A DNA stretch of 64,000 bases from a bacterium (GTDB lineage Bacteria; Bacillota; Clostridia; Lachnospirales; Lachnospiraceae): the NCBI GenBank assembly GCA_030535455.1, contig JAUNJY010000005.1, positions 1 through 64,000 on the forward strand, written 5' to 3'. The position numbers and the translations under genes were made by a program. This document shows, piece by piece, positions 34,600 to 44,380 of the stretch. Numbering within the stretch: position 1 is the first letter of the stretch; each line of letters begins with the position of its first letter. The notes below the pieces were generated by a model that saw nothing but the letters and a program-made list of their open reading frames with translations, did not search any database and was not told the DNA's origin.

Positions 34600-35672
34600 T
34601 ATGATCGCCCGCCTTCCATCGCTTGTTTACTTACTGCTCTTTTCTTTTTGAAATCTGTAATGTATTTACGAAATACAGGACTTTGTAAGATTACAATGAT
34701 AATTACTACGATTGCCTTATATACTGGCAGCTGGTCAGAAGAAACGTTCATTGCATATAACGTTGTAGTCAGTGCCTGAATGGTGTAAGCACCAATTACA
34801 GAACCCATAAGTGAGAATTTACCACCACTCAGTAAGTTACCGCCTAAAGCAACTGCTAAGATTGCATCCATTTCCAAGTTTAAACCGATATTATTGGCAT
34901 CTGCAGAATAAATTCTGGAAGAAGCAACTAAACCGGCAACACCGGATAGCAAGCCACAGATGACATAGGTTAAGAATTTGATCTTAGTAGAATTAAGACC
35001 TACCAGACGAGAAGCACTTCCATTTACACCAACACTTTCTATATAAAGGCCAAGAGCTGTCTTTTTCAGCACCAGATAGGCAATCAGTACCGCTATAATT
35101 GCAAAAAAGATAGGAGTTGGAATTGGACATTTACCAATGTAACCACCTGCTACTTTGTAACTGTCAACACGAACGTAAGTAATCTGTCCCTTGGTAACCA
35201 ATTGAGCAATACCTCGCCCTGCTGTAAATAAGATCAATGTGGCAACCATAGGCTGAATATGCAGGTTTGCCACCAGAAATCCATTAAATGCTCCACATAA
35301 AGCGCTTACAACCAATGCTGCTACGATTGCAAGTACAAAGGAGTTGGCAAATTCGTTGGTAGAAACCTCTCCACCGGATAAGATTTCACAGCATACAGCT
35401 GCTGCTACAGCCATTACGGCACCAACGCTGATATCCTGCCCTCCTGATGATGCTGTAACCAGCGTCATACCGATTGCAAGAATGACCAGCTCGGAAGCAC
35501 GGTTAATAATATCAATCAAATATCCATATAAAACGCCGTTGTTAATGGAAATCTTAAAGAAATCCGGACGTTTAATTACATTTACCAACAATACGATAAT
35601 CAAACATACGATTGGCATAAACAAATGATGGGATGTCACCCTTTTTAATAACGATGTCTTTTCATTACTCAT
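34599..35672 (-). CDS. ytfT: Sugar ABC transporter permease (YtfT-like)
   Basis: A 357-residue permease of the same BPD_transp_2 family. AIGMTLVTASSGGQDISVGAVMAV carries the TASSGGQDISVGA variant that I associate with YtfT rather than RbsC, and GGNLLSGGKFSLMGSVIGAY is the second signature. The ATG at 35672 follows GCAGGAGGTG by 9 nt and overlaps the ATPase stop (ATGAGTAA); a TTG at 35693 is less likely. With its partner permease it forms the membrane channel of the importer. Confidence 0.88.
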   Translation of the reverse strand: MSNEKTSLLKRVTSHHLFMPIVCLIIVLLVNVIKRPDFFKISINNGVLYGYLIDIINRASELVILAIGMTLVTASSGGQDISVGAVMAVAAAVCCEILSGGEVSTNEFANSFVLAIVAALVVSALCGAFNGFLVANLHIQPMVATLILFTAGRGIAQLVTKGQITYVRVDSYKVAGGYIGKCPIPTPIFFAIIAVLIAYLVLKKTALGLYIESVGVNGSASRLVGLNSTKIKFLTYVICGLLSGVAGLVASSRIYSADANNIGLNLEMDAILAVALGGNLLSGGKFSLMGSVIGAYTIQALTTTLYAMNVSSDQLPVYKAIVVIIIVILQSPVFRKYITDFKKKRAVSKQAMEGGRS

Positions 35673-37182
35673 TGGTTGCTTCACCTCCTGCAATTGTCTC
35701 CATGATCTTTTCTTGTGTCAGATCGTCGCCTTCAACCTCGCCAACCTTCTTACCATCACGAAGAACTGCCATTCTTGTACATGTACGAAGCATTTCCTCG
35801 ATTTCCGAAGAAATAAAGGTAATCGCCTTTCCTTCCTCTGCAAGCTGCAAAACTAATTTCTGAATTTCTGTCTTCGTACCAATATCAATACCTCTTGTAG
35901 GTTCATCCAATATCAAATATTCTGGATTGGTAAGCAGCCATCTTCCGATAATAACTTTTTGCTGATTACCCCCAGACAAGCTTTTGATTGGTGTCTCTCT
36001 GCTTGCTGTCTTAATCTGCAATAAGTCAATATAACGGTCTGCTGCTTCTTCCATCTCTTTACGGCTCATCAAATGGAACATGCCACGTTTTGCCTGCATT
36101 GCAATTATGATATTTTCACGTACAGACAAGTCAGCTATAATTCCATCGCGCTTTCTGTCCTCTGGAAGATATGCCATGCCTTGCATCATTGCGTCTAACG
36201 GTGTATTAATCTTGACGGACTTGCCATTAACCTTTAACTCTCCGCTGTCTGCCTTATCTGCACCATAGATGGCACGTACTAGTTCAGATCGTCCAGATCC
36301 TAGCAGACCTGTAAGCCCAACGACCTCTCCTTTATTAAACGTAATGTCAAATGGCTTGATTGTTCCAGTATGGCCAACGCCAATTGCTTCAATAACAGGT
36401 TCTTGTTTATCGCTGTCAAAGGTATGCTCACCTTTGATATCTGCAAGATCATCAAAATCCTTACCCATCATCTTTGCAACCAATTGGACTCTTGGAAGCT
36501 TCTCTACTTCGTATTCTCCAACCAATTCACCATTTCGAAGTACCGTAATTCGGTCACACACTGCATATACCTGTTCAAGAAAGTGAGTAACAAAGATAAT
36601 TCCAACGCCCTCTTTCTTTAACTTTCTCATAAGGACAAATAACTTTTCTACTTCCTCTTCATCCAAAGATGATGTAGGTTCATCAAGGATTAGTACCTTA
36701 CACTGCATATTTACAGCACGGGCAATTGCAATCATCTGTTGAACAGCTATTGAACATTCCTCCAGACTAACGGTAGGTGAAACCTCTATATCAAGACTCT
36801 TTAACAAATCACTTGATTTCTTATTCATTGTCTTCCAATCAATAAATCCAGCCTTTCTAGGCTCTCTTCCAAGAAATAAATTTTCTGCAACTGAAAGGTT
36901 TGGGCATAGATTTACTTCCTGATAAACGGTACTAATTCCGTGTTCCTGGGCATCCTTTGGAGAATGATTTACAATCTTCTTTCCATCCATCGTGATCTCA
37001 CCTGTATCAAACTCATATACACCGGTAAGTACTTTGATCAACGTGGATTTACCTGCTCCATTCTCTCCCATCAATGCATGGATTTCACTTTTTCTTAATT
37101 TAAAATCCACATGTGTAAGCGCCCTGACCCCAGGAAATGTCTTACTGATCTTCTTCATTTCTAATATAATATTTTGATCCAT
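35665..37182 (-). CDS. ytfR: Sugar ABC transporter ATP-binding protein, two-domain (YtfR-like)
   Basis: A 505-residue protein with two fused ATPase domains, as in MglA/RbsA/YtfR. Domain 1 has Walker A GENGAGKST, a signature-region variant ECSIAVQQMIAIARA and Walker B VLILDEPTSSLD. Domain 2 has a degenerate P-loop GLLGSGRSE, the signature SLSGGNQQKVIIGRWL and YLILDEPTRGID. This asymmetry is normal for the carbohydrate-importing class. The start ATG at 37182 follows GGTGGAGTGTAAGG; the reading extending to 37233 has no ribosome site. It lies 118 nt after the binding-protein gene. Confidence 0.93.
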   Translation of the reverse strand: MDQNIILEMKKISKTFPGVRALTHVDFKLRKSEIHALMGENGAGKSTLIKVLTGVYEFDTGEITMDGKKIVNHSPKDAQEHGISTVYQEVNLCPNLSVAENLFLGREPRKAGFIDWKTMNKKSSDLLKSLDIEVSPTVSLEECSIAVQQMIAIARAVNMQCKVLILDEPTSSLDEEEVEKLFVLMRKLKKEGVGIIFVTHFLEQVYAVCDRITVLRNGELVGEYEVEKLPRVQLVAKMMGKDFDDLADIKGEHTFDSDKQEPVIEAIGVGHTGTIKPFDITFNKGEVVGLTGLLGSGRSELVRAIYGADKADSGELKVNGKSVKINTPLDAMMQGMAYLPEDRKRDGIIADLSVRENIIIAMQAKRGMFHLMSRKEMEEAADRYIDLLQIKTASRETPIKSLSGGNQQKVIIGRWLLTNPEYLILDEPTRGIDIGTKTEIQKLVLQLAEEGKAITFISSEIEEMLRTCTRMAVLRDGKKVGEVEGDDLTQEKIMETIAGGEATNE

Positions 37183-37300
37183 CCTTACACTCCACCTGCT
37201 TTCCCTAAACGAAAAAAACATATTTGATTTCATAAATGGCGTGATACGCTAGCAATCGTTACCATATCACGCCACCTTAATTTACTTAACCCTGATATTT

Positions 37301-38359
37301 TTAATAAGCACGTTTTGAAATTACATCTTTCGTTGTAGCAGTTACAGCATATTCTTTTCCATCTACAGTAACTGATTTTACAGTGTCATCTGCAGCGAAG
37401 ATTTCTTCATCTACATATTGTTGTTTATCAACTGTTTGATTTGCCTGTAATTTGTCGATGATTTCTTTAACACGTGGGCCGTGAAGTGGGTTACATTCTG
37501 TATCAAGAATGATTTTTCCGTTGGTTACATCTGTTAAACCAGCGTTTGTTGAGTCAAAGGACATAACGATTACATCGCCATCTGGACCTACTTTATAGCC
37601 TGCAGTCGTAAGTGCATCAATTGCACCAAATGCTTCATTATCATTTTCACAATATACTACGTCAATATCTTTTCCATATTGTTTGATCATAGATTCCATA
37701 ACTTCTTGGCCTTTTGCCTGAGTGAATTCACCACTCTCTTTTGCAAGAAGGTTCCAGTTGCTATGCTCTTTTACAGCTGCTTCTAATCCATTAGTACGGC
37801 CGATTTGAGCAGATGCACCGATTGTTCCTTGGATATCAACGATATTGATTTTCTCAGAGTCTTTCTTGTTTGCTTTTAAATAAGCATCTAACCAAGCACA
37901 AGCTTTTTTACCTTCAAGTTCAAAGTTTGAACCAACCCAAGCAGTATATAAGCTGTCATCAGAAACTTTAACCATACGGTCAACGATGATTACTGGAATT
38001 TTAGCATCTTTTGCTTCTTTTAATACAGTGTCCCATCCAGACTCAGTTACAGGTGCTAATACTATGTAGTCAACTTCTTGTTGAATAAAGTTACGAATTG
38101 CAGAAATTTGATTTTCCTGTTTTTGTTGTGCATCATCAAAAATCAGCTTGTAACCATTTGCTTCACTAAATGTCTCTTTCATGGATTTTGAGTTTGCAGT
38201 ACGCCAGTCTGACTCTGCTCCTACCTGTGAAAAACCTACGGTAATCTGTTTGTTGTCGCCACTGTCAGCACTTCCCCCTGTGCTCTTTGAGCTTCCACAT
38301 GCTGCAAGCGATAAAGCCATGCAAGCGGTCATTAAAACTGCAACTAATTTCTTCCTCAT
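37301..38359 (-). CDS. ytfQ: Sugar ABC transporter substrate-binding lipoprotein (YtfQ-like)
   Basis: A 352-residue periplasmic-binding-protein-like lipoprotein. The signal peptide ends in the lipobox LAACGSS (Cys21), anchoring it to the outer face of the membrane. The mature part is strikingly like E. coli YtfQ: TVGFSQVGAESDWRTANSKS, QQKQENQISAIRNFI, APVTESGWDTVLKEAKDAKIPVI and VDIQGTIGASAQIGRTNGLEAA. YtfQ binds galactofuranose; related proteins bind fructose or arabinose. Start behind AAGGAGGAGAAAGT. First gene of the importer operon, directly after the two-component system that probably regulates it. Confidence 0.9.
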   Translation of the reverse strand: MRKKLVAVLMTACMALSLAACGSSKSTGGSADSGDNKQITVGFSQVGAESDWRTANSKSMKETFSEANGYKLIFDDAQQKQENQISAIRNFIQQEVDYIVLAPVTESGWDTVLKEAKDAKIPVIIVDRMVKVSDDSLYTAWVGSNFELEGKKACAWLDAYLKANKKDSEKINIVDIQGTIGASAQIGRTNGLEAAVKEHSNWNLLAKESGEFTQAKGQEVMESMIKQYGKDIDVVYCENDNEAFGAIDALTTAGYKVGPDGDVIVMSFDSTNAGLTDVTNGKIILDTECNPLHGPRVKEIIDKLQANQTVDKQQYVDEEIFAADDTVKSVTVDGKEYAVTATTKDVISKRAY

Positions 38360-38406
38360 ACTTTCTCCTCCTTAAAAGCTTTCGGTATTTGTTATTTACA
38401 AGTATT

Positions 38407-38412
38407 ATTATA
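38407..38412 (-). promoter_or_regulatory. -10 element of the sugar importer operon
   Basis: TATAAT on the minus strand, about 48 nt before the YtfQ-like ATG, without a good -35. This is what an activator-dependent promoter looks like and fits control by the AraC-type response regulator encoded upstream. Confidence 0.45.
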
Positions 38413-38504
38413 GCCAACTTGTATGTATAAGCTATGCAGATTCTTCTTAAGATGGTTCAATATTTTCCGCACCTTTGTTTAAAATGTAACAACGGTTTGT
38501 TTTC

Positions 38505-39932
38505 TTACGAATTTGGTTCACTTTTTAACGGAAGCCGCATTGTAACCACAGTTCCTTTCCCTTTCTCGGAGTCAATCGTAATGCCATATTGTTCCCCATA
38601 ATAAAGCACAATCCGCTCTTCCACCGCTCTAAGTCCAAAACCACTCTTTTGCTTGTTCTTAAGCCTGCTTCGAATTTCCTCTAGCTCTTCCTTGGTCATT
38701 CCAACTCCGTTATCCACCACAATAATCTTTATTTCCTGCTTATCTTTCTGACAGATAATCTTAATATAACTCTTGCCCCGCTTCTCTTTCACCCCATGAT
38801 ACAATGCATTTTCCACAAGAGGCTGCAATGACAGTTTGGGAAGACGACACGATAATAACTCTTCCGGACATTCCATAGAAAAGTCTAAAATATCACGGTA
38901 CCTGGATTGTTGAATAGACAAGTAGCTTCTTGTATGTTTTATCTCATCTTCCAATGTAATCACATCATCTCCATTGGAAAGCATAGTACGAAAGAAAACA
39001 GACAAGTCTGAAATCATCAAAACCGCATCGTCATTCTTTCCTGATTCTACCAGCCAAATAATCGTATCCAGTGTATTGTATAAGAAATGGGGACTGACTT
39101 GAGCCTGGATCAACATCAGCTCTGTCTTATGTTGTAACAACTGCTCTTCCTTAACATTTTGAAGCAGCACGGAAATCCTGCTGGCCATCTGCTGAATTCC
39201 TATATCTAAATTGGTGATTTCATAGCTGTCACTATCCACACATCCAATGGAAAATTCCCCTTTTCCAACCTTCTTTATATTACTGCAAAGCTTTTCGATG
39301 GGGTCTGTAATAGAATGGGTAAATCGAAAGGACCTGCTTAATACAACGATCATCATAATTACAACGATCACGATGGTACTAACGATAAGCAATACTGTAT
39401 TTCTAGTCATGACCTGCTGTAATTGGGCCATGTCTCCTGCCTCATAATACAGATAGTCCATCATTCGCTTTTGTATCAGATTGGTCAATATGTAAATGTT
39501 ATTTTCTAGCTGTGCATTACGCTCTTCATACCCTTTTGTATCCGCAATTTCATACATTCGTTTTTTCAGATTGTAGCAATAATTACGAATGTTATTGATT
39601 GCCTCCCTGCTTTCCTTCTTATGGGTTGTTTTTTGAAGGGACATGGCAAGTACAATGGCATCGTCCACCTCTTTAATGGGCAGATCCTTTTGCTCCTTAC
39701 TTCCTACCGTATAGTGATACATCTTCAAGTCAATATCTGACTTAAAATCTATGCTGAACTTGCTGCTAACGCTAACATTATGGGTTATCTGAGAATATTT
39801 ATAGGCATACACGGATAAACAAGTCAGAATAAATACCATGCAAATTAAAAGAGGAATGACGATAGTCAGAATAATATAAGACAATTTTTCATGAAGGCTT
39901 CGTGTCCTTACGCTTCTAAATCGTTTTCTCAT
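38505..39932 (-). CDS. Sensor histidine kinase (YesM/LytS-type)
   Basis: A 475-residue sensor kinase. Transmembrane helices lie at about residues 16-40 and 178-200, enclosing an extracytoplasmic sensor of about 135 residues. A HAMP domain follows (RFTHSITDPIEKLCSNIKKVGKGEF), then the His_kinase family with phospho-acceptor in QAQVSPHFLYNTLDTIIW and a GHKL ATPase (NALYHGVKEKRGKS, VDNGVGM, GFGLRAVEERI). This class usually pairs with an AraC-type regulator and controls carbohydrate uptake. It overlaps the response regulator gene by ATGA (39929-39932). The sensor may read the sugar through the neighbouring binding protein, an inference from related systems. Confidence 0.93.
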   Translation of the reverse strand: MRKRFRSVRTRSLHEKLSYIILTIVIPLLICMVFILTCLSVYAYKYSQITHNVSVSSKFSIDFKSDIDLKMYHYTVGSKEQKDLPIKEVDDAIVLAMSLQKTTHKKESREAINNIRNYCYNLKKRMYEIADTKGYEERNAQLENNIYILTNLIQKRMMDYLYYEAGDMAQLQQVMTRNTVLLIVSTIVIVVIMMIVVLSRSFRFTHSITDPIEKLCSNIKKVGKGEFSIGCVDSDSYEITNLDIGIQQMASRISVLLQNVKEEQLLQHKTELMLIQAQVSPHFLYNTLDTIIWLVESGKNDDAVLMISDLSVFFRTMLSNGDDVITLEDEIKHTRSYLSIQQSRYRDILDFSMECPEELLSCRLPKLSLQPLVENALYHGVKEKRGKSYIKIICQKDKQEIKIIVVDNGVGMTKEELEEIRSRLKNKQKSGFGLRAVEERIVLYYGEQYGITIDSEKGKGTVVTMRLPLKSEPNS

Positions 39933-41560
39933 AGGCTCTTCTCCCTGCCATTACGATACTCACTAGGGGTCATTTTCTGGGTCTTTTTAAATAAAAAGCT
40001 AAAATAATGTGCGTCTTTGTAGCCCACCTCCAATGCAATTCTTCCAGAACGCATATTGGTACAGCGAAGCAGCTCCTTTGCCTTCTTCATACGGATTTCA
40101 GTAAGATATTCCACAAATGTCTGTTTCATCTGCTGGCTAAACAAGGCGCTAAAATGGTTGGCACTTACATTGGCAACACATGCCACTTTATTTAAAGAGA
40201 TCTCCTCTTCCATATAGTGCTGATTAATATATTCAACCGCTGTCTCAATCATATTTTTATATTGGTTTCTTGATTTTTCTTCCCGTAGTGCAATTGTATG
40301 ATTTATCCGCTGTTCTAGAAACTGTTCCATATCCTGAAAGCTGATCAGGGAGTCCATTGCAATTCCTTCTTGTTTTTCCTGTTCTGCTTCCTTCACCTCG
40401 CCAAGCTTTTGTAGAAATGAAACAATATTAAAATGAATATTTAGCAGAACATACTGGCGGAACATCCTTGAGCGCAAGGCACCTTCACCAATCAGACTTA
40501 AATAGTTATGTACAAAGCTCTTTGTTTCTTCAAACAAGCCATTGTTAAGGAAATTACGGATGATATCCGGATTTAATGCATCAATATCGATTCCCTCCAT
40601 ATCAATCGTTTCATTTTCCTTATAAGGAGACTCTACCTGCTCACCATATTCAATTACCTTTCGATCCTCCATATAGCGGAATGCAAAGGATTTGATGGCA
40701 CATTGATAACTTTCATTTAGCTTGCTTAATCGATCTACCGGCTTTCCTGTACAGATAAACCAGTCCACTTTCTCTTTACTCCTAGAAAATAGTGACTGAA
40801 GTTCTTTAATACACTCTTTACTCAGTTGCTCCACCTTATCTTTTTTCCCTTTAATGACAACAGCATAACTGAAAATCTGATAACGGAATAAGATGTAATC
40901 CTTTTTTGCTTGGAAATACTGCTCCATGTCCTGCTGCATTGTTGCCATATCTTCAGAATACCCATCCAGTACTGCCGTCTCATCCTCCATGGAATTCATA
41001 GAGAACAATAAGACAATGTAGGACTCTGCCATAATATCAATGGCTAGCTTGTCCGCCTTTGCATAAAGCTCGGGCAGTGGCAGCTCTCCACGAACAATGG
41101 TTTCAAAAAAATCTTGTCTGGAATGCTGTTCATACTCTTGCTTTTCCTGCTTAAATTTCTCATAATACATTTTCTGCTCATTCTCTTTTGTATAGGCATT
41201 GCGTATTTCTTCTAAAATACTGATGAATTTATTCTTACTGATTGGCTTTAACAGATATTGCTCCACCCCTAAAGCAATAGCCGTCTGTGCATACGTAAAA
41301 TCATCATATCCGCTGATGATTACGATCTTCATTTCTGGAAGTTCTTTCTTTACCAGCTTGCTTAATGTCAGACCATCCATAAATGGCATCTTGATATCGG
41401 TAATCAAGACATCCGGTCTTTTCTCCTTGATCATAGGCAATGCCATTTCCCCATCAGTTGCCTCTCCTACCAGTTCGTATCCATATTCGGACCAGGGAAT
41501 CATTTTCTGTATCGATTCACGAATGATAATTTCGTCTTCCACCAAAAATACCTTAATCAT
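39929..41560 (-). CDS. Response regulator with AraC-type DNA-binding domain (YesN-type)
   Basis: A 543-residue regulator. The receiver domain (residues 1-125) has the phospho-acceptor Asp55 in VLITDIKMPFMDG and the Lys of YLLKPI. A long middle segment of unknown fold follows. The C-terminal AraC domain (about residues 440-540: YINQHYMEEEISLNKVACVANVSANHFSALFSQQ, ALEVGYKDAHYFSFLFKKTQKMTPSEYR) binds DNA. Translationally coupled to the kinase and placed upstream of a sugar importer, it probably activates that operon. Start behind AGAGGATGAAACT. Typical YesN length. Confidence 0.94.
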   Translation of the reverse strand: MIKVFLVEDEIIIRESIQKMIPWSEYGYELVGEATDGEMALPMIKEKRPDVLITDIKMPFMDGLTLSKLVKKELPEMKIVIISGYDDFTYAQTAIALGVEQYLLKPISKNKFISILEEIRNAYTKENEQKMYYEKFKQEKQEYEQHSRQDFFETIVRGELPLPELYAKADKLAIDIMAESYIVLLFSMNSMEDETAVLDGYSEDMATMQQDMEQYFQAKKDYILFRYQIFSYAVVIKGKKDKVEQLSKECIKELQSLFSRSKEKVDWFICTGKPVDRLSKLNESYQCAIKSFAFRYMEDRKVIEYGEQVESPYKENETIDMEGIDIDALNPDIIRNFLNNGLFEETKSFVHNYLSLIGEGALRSRMFRQYVLLNIHFNIVSFLQKLGEVKEAEQEKQEGIAMDSLISFQDMEQFLEQRINHTIALREEKSRNQYKNMIETAVEYINQHYMEEEISLNKVACVANVSANHFSALFSQQMKQTFVEYLTEIRMKKAKELLRCTNMRSGRIALEVGYKDAHYFSFLFKKTQKMTPSEYRNGREKSL

Positions 41561-41726
41561 AGTTTCATCCTCTTTTCACATCTTCTCCAAAAACAATACC
41601 TATATTATATAATATTTTAGAATATATTTCCATCCGACAAAATAGCTCTTTAAGATTGATTTAGTCTGCATAATTGCAAGTTTTAGTTTTCATACTAATA
41701 GTATCATCTTGAAAGGAGAACTTGCT

Positions 41727-42056
41727 ATGATTACAAATAATCCTCTTCAAACGACAAATAACAACGTCTCTTCCAATGTGGACGGACATGCCTTGGCTAT
41801 GGCAGCCATGGATGTAATTCCAACACCGGATGCAGGTGCAAAAGAGATTACCGGCCTGGTAAAGGAAAGTGGAAAAGTAACCGGATATCAGCTATCTGAT
41901 GGAAATATAGTTTCGAAACAAGAAGGCGTCGCTCTTGCTAAGGATGGACAGATCAAAGGTGTGGGCGTTGCACATCGAAAAGATACTGAATACTTAAAAT
42001 CCCTTCCTGACGATTCAGAAGCCAATAATTTAAGCAGTCTTCCTACTGTTAACTAA
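41727..42056 (+). CDS. DUF3892 family small protein
   Basis: A 109-residue soluble protein. The middle (KEITGLVKESGKVTGYQLSDGNIVSKQEGVALAKDGQIKGVGVA, about residues 37-81) matches the DUF3892 pattern of a short beta-rich domain, whose function is unknown. The ATG at 41727 follows AAAGGAG by 7 nt; an in-frame TTG at 41709 would sit before that ribosome site and is rejected. The first 30 residues are low in structure (many Asn, Thr, Ser). Transcribed alone on the plus strand, divergent from the two-component operon. Confidence 0.8.
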   Translation: MITNNPLQTTNNNVSSNVDGHALAMAAMDVIPTPDAGAKEITGLVKESGKVTGYQLSDGNIVSKQEGVALAKDGQIKGVGVAHRKDTEYLKSLPDDSEANNLSSLPTVN

Positions 42057-42057
42057 A

Positions 42058-42100
42058 AAAAGAGGAATGTCGTTATTAAAATACAACGACATTCCTCTTT
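42058..42100. terminator. Bidirectional terminator
   Basis: A perfect 16-bp stem (42058-42073 region with 42085-42100), with A-run left and T-run right, lies between the convergent DUF3892 and GNAT genes. Confidence 0.9.
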
Positions 42101-42139
42101 CTTATTTAATCGTCCATTAGACCAGTTATGTATACCTTT

Positions 42140-42643
42140 TTAGTTCTTTAATAAGCCAAACATGCACTTGTCATAGTACATATTATCCTTAAAAATTCCC
42201 TTTTTCACAATTCCTTCAAGAATAAATCCATTCTTTTCAAGCACACGGATGGATGCGATATTGGGAGAATACACAATACCTGAAATTCTTACAATATCCA
42301 GTTGTTCAAAGGCTTCTTTACATATAAGACTGACTGCCTTAGTTGCAATCCCCTTAGACCACTCTTTTGTCACAAGGATATATCCGATCTCTCCATCCTT
42401 TTTGCATACATTCTCTTGGCAAATGACTGATATATTGCCTACATATTGACCATCTACAGTAATAGCACGGAAAATGCCAGCCTTTCCATCCTGTTTTTCT
42501 ACCATCTTAAGCCACATCTTTGCATCATTTTCCGTATAGGGTTCAGGTAATCCATCTGCAATATAGCTTTTGTCTACGTGATTACAAATGTCCATAAGTT
42601 CCTGCTTATCTTTTAGTGACCATTTTTTCAACTGAATTTCCAT
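42140..42643 (-). CDS. GNAT-family N-acetyltransferase (RimJ/RimL-like)
   Basis: A 167-residue acetyltransferase. The acetyl-CoA region is GEIGYILVTKEWSKGIATKAVSLICKEAFE (Q/RxxGxG/A variant, about residues 83-112), and the end RISGIVYSPNIASIRVLEKNGFILEGIVKKGI is diagnostic of the RimJ/RimL type that acetylates protein N-termini or small amines. The ATG at 42643 is used with GGGAG 10 nt upstream. It lies 56 nt after a MerR gene on the same strand and may be under its control. The real substrate is open. Confidence 0.9.
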   Translation of the reverse strand: MEIQLKKWSLKDKQELMDICNHVDKSYIADGLPEPYTENDAKMWLKMVEKQDGKAGIFRAITVDGQYVGNISVICQENVCKKDGEIGYILVTKEWSKGIATKAVSLICKEAFEQLDIVRISGIVYSPNIASIRVLEKNGFILEGIVKKGIFKDNMYYDKCMFGLLKN

Positions 42644-42699
42644 CAAAACTTCACTCCCTGTTTCTATGAAAAGTAATCTTATCTTAATCGGTCTTTTCG

Positions 42700-43335
42700 T
42701 TATTTACGCCTATTAAAGATATTATGTTTGGCAGATGTATTCTTAAGTGCAGTATCTTCTTTTAATACTTCTACCATTTCTTTTTGAAGTGCAATAATAT
42801 GATCAAGTTTATCCGCTAAAAGCTCCCTTGATTGGTCATTTTCTTCAGTTCCTACCGTACTCACTAATTCTGTACATGCAATCTCGTCCTTTACTGTACT
42901 AAGTCTGGCTTTTTGGATAATGTCTAGCAATGACTCTTTCACTACGTTTAATGGTATATCAAACATCTTAATCATTTCCATGTATAAATGTAATAATTCT
43001 TGCAATTCATCCTCTTTTGGATCAGAAACGATCACGTCCTCCTTCTCATCCTGTGTCACAGTATGTTCTGATATGGAGCTGTCCGGGCCAAGGCTTGTCT
43101 CACTAACTTTCCCATCTTTTGATAACATTGACTTTATGATTGCCAATGTATACCCGGCTTCCTTTAAACGTTTCGTTTCTAAAAACAGTCTGATGTTTTC
43201 ATCCGTATAAAAACGACATCCTGCACTATTTCTCTGTATCTCTAGACCTAACTCTTCTTCCCAGTAACGTAATGTGTGTTGTTTCAATCCGGTGTTCTCT
43301 GCAACTTCAGAGATTGTATATTCCTTATTTGGCAT
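42700..43335 (-). CDS. MerR-family transcriptional regulator
   Basis: A 211-residue regulator. The N-terminal winged helix-turn-helix (YTISEVAENTGLKQHTLRYWEEELGLEIQRNSAGCRFYTDENIRLF, residues 4-50) is clear. The C-terminal part has no metal-binding cysteines; it is acidic and ends in a probable coiled-coil (LADKLDHIIALQKEMVEVLKED, about 178-200). This layout resembles regulators of chromosome or development genes rather than metal sensors. The ATG at 43335 follows GGAGGGTGACT; an upstream GTG is inside the ribosome-site region. It lies 106 nt below the deacylase-like pair and upstream of the GNAT gene. Confidence 0.9.
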   Translation of the reverse strand: MPNKEYTISEVAENTGLKQHTLRYWEEELGLEIQRNSAGCRFYTDENIRLFLETKRLKEAGYTLAIIKSMLSKDGKVSETSLGPDSSISEHTVTQDEKEDVIVSDPKEDELQELLHLYMEMIKMFDIPLNVVKESLLDIIQKARLSTVKDEIACTELVSTVGTEENDQSRELLADKLDHIIALQKEMVEVLKEDTALKNTSAKHNIFNRRK

Positions 43336-43441
43336 AGTCACCCTCCTACAGATCCTTAAAGAAATATATAGAACTACTATTTATAATAGCATTATATGCT
43401 TCATTTTGGGAACATATGAAACAAACACGATTTCTATTATA

Positions 43442-44374
43442 TTATTTAAATGATTCTTCTAATATCTTAAAGATTACTGTATGAGAATTTACCATTGGAT
43501 TATTATTAATATAAAAGACAATCCCCTCGTTGATTGCTCGAATTTCTTCTAGCACGCTACCTTCATAAGGATCATAGATTTCAGCCAAAAGTTCGTTTTT
43601 TCTAACCATCTGATTTACTTCCACTTTATAATCTAAAAGACCTGCCTTACTGCTTTTTAATCTTCTTAACGCGCTTTCTTCTACTACCTCACTGTTGCTT
43701 CCCTTATGCCCACGATATGTACAGATGCCTTTCTCCTCCATAAAGCGAAAGACTGCCGCTATGCTTTCATAAGCACTTTTTTTATCAATGCGATCAGTCT
43801 CACTTGTATATAGCGAGAATGCCTTACAGTCCCAGATCTGCCAGTTGTAATTTAGCGTGGTCGTATCATATGGCTTTGGCTTCTTTGTAATGATATAAGG
43901 CAAGCCAAAATGTTTTGCTTCCTCCACATCTTCAAATCCAGTCTCTGTAATTCTGACATGGGGGATAAACTGACCTGGCATATAATAGCTTGCAAACTGA
44001 ATACCATATTCATAATCTTTTATTTGTTCAAAGACTCCTGCTGCAATTCGCTGGGTCGTCTCACCTCGGCTATATCCAGGAAACATGCGATTGATGTCTG
44101 TATTGTCGGTAGGCCAAAACCGTTTTCCTATATTTAATGAAGCACTATTGATGCAGGGAATAACCAACACGGACTTTTCCTTGCTGATCAAACCGCGAGA
44201 CTGCATCTCTTTTAGACGTCTGATTAACTGGGAACAAATATATAACTGCTGGATTTCATTTCCACGTAATGTACCTATGATACATAAGGTCTTCTCTCCG
44301 CCGCCAAACCGATAGCCGGTTACCCTTAGATTATCACGATATAAGGAATTCAGTTCATATACTATCTCTTTCAT
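43442..44374 (-). CDS. Succinylglutamate desuccinylase/aspartoacylase-family pseudoenzyme
   Basis: A 310-residue paralog of the neighbouring deacylase-like protein. The first zinc motif reads GTLRGNE (residues 34-40) instead of GxHGDE, so the first His is Arg37 while Glu40 remains. The second site, DIH in the paralog, aligns with QFA (126-128), and the catalytic Glu of VVEMG aligns with Tyr189. The arginine loop DINRMFPG (93-100) and the C-terminal biotinyl-lipoyl-like domain (about 230-308) are kept. I infer a binding or regulatory partner, not a hydrolase. It starts 6 nt after the active paralog, behind GGAGGTGTAGCAGAAA. The alignment is by eye. Confidence 0.82.
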   Translation of the reverse strand: MKEIVYELNSLYRDNLRVTGYRFGGGEKTLCIIGTLRGNEIQQLYICSQLIRRLKEMQSRGLISKEKSVLVIPCINSASLNIGKRFWPTDNTDINRMFPGYSRGETTQRIAAGVFEQIKDYEYGIQFASYYMPGQFIPHVRITETGFEDVEEAKHFGLPYIITKKPKPYDTTTLNYNWQIWDCKAFSLYTSETDRIDKKSAYESIAAVFRFMEEKGICTYRGHKGSNSEVVEESALRRLKSSKAGLLDYKVEVNQMVRKNELLAEIYDPYEGSVLEEIRAINEGIVFYINNNPMVNSHTVIFKILEESFK

Positions 44375-44380
44375 TTTCTG

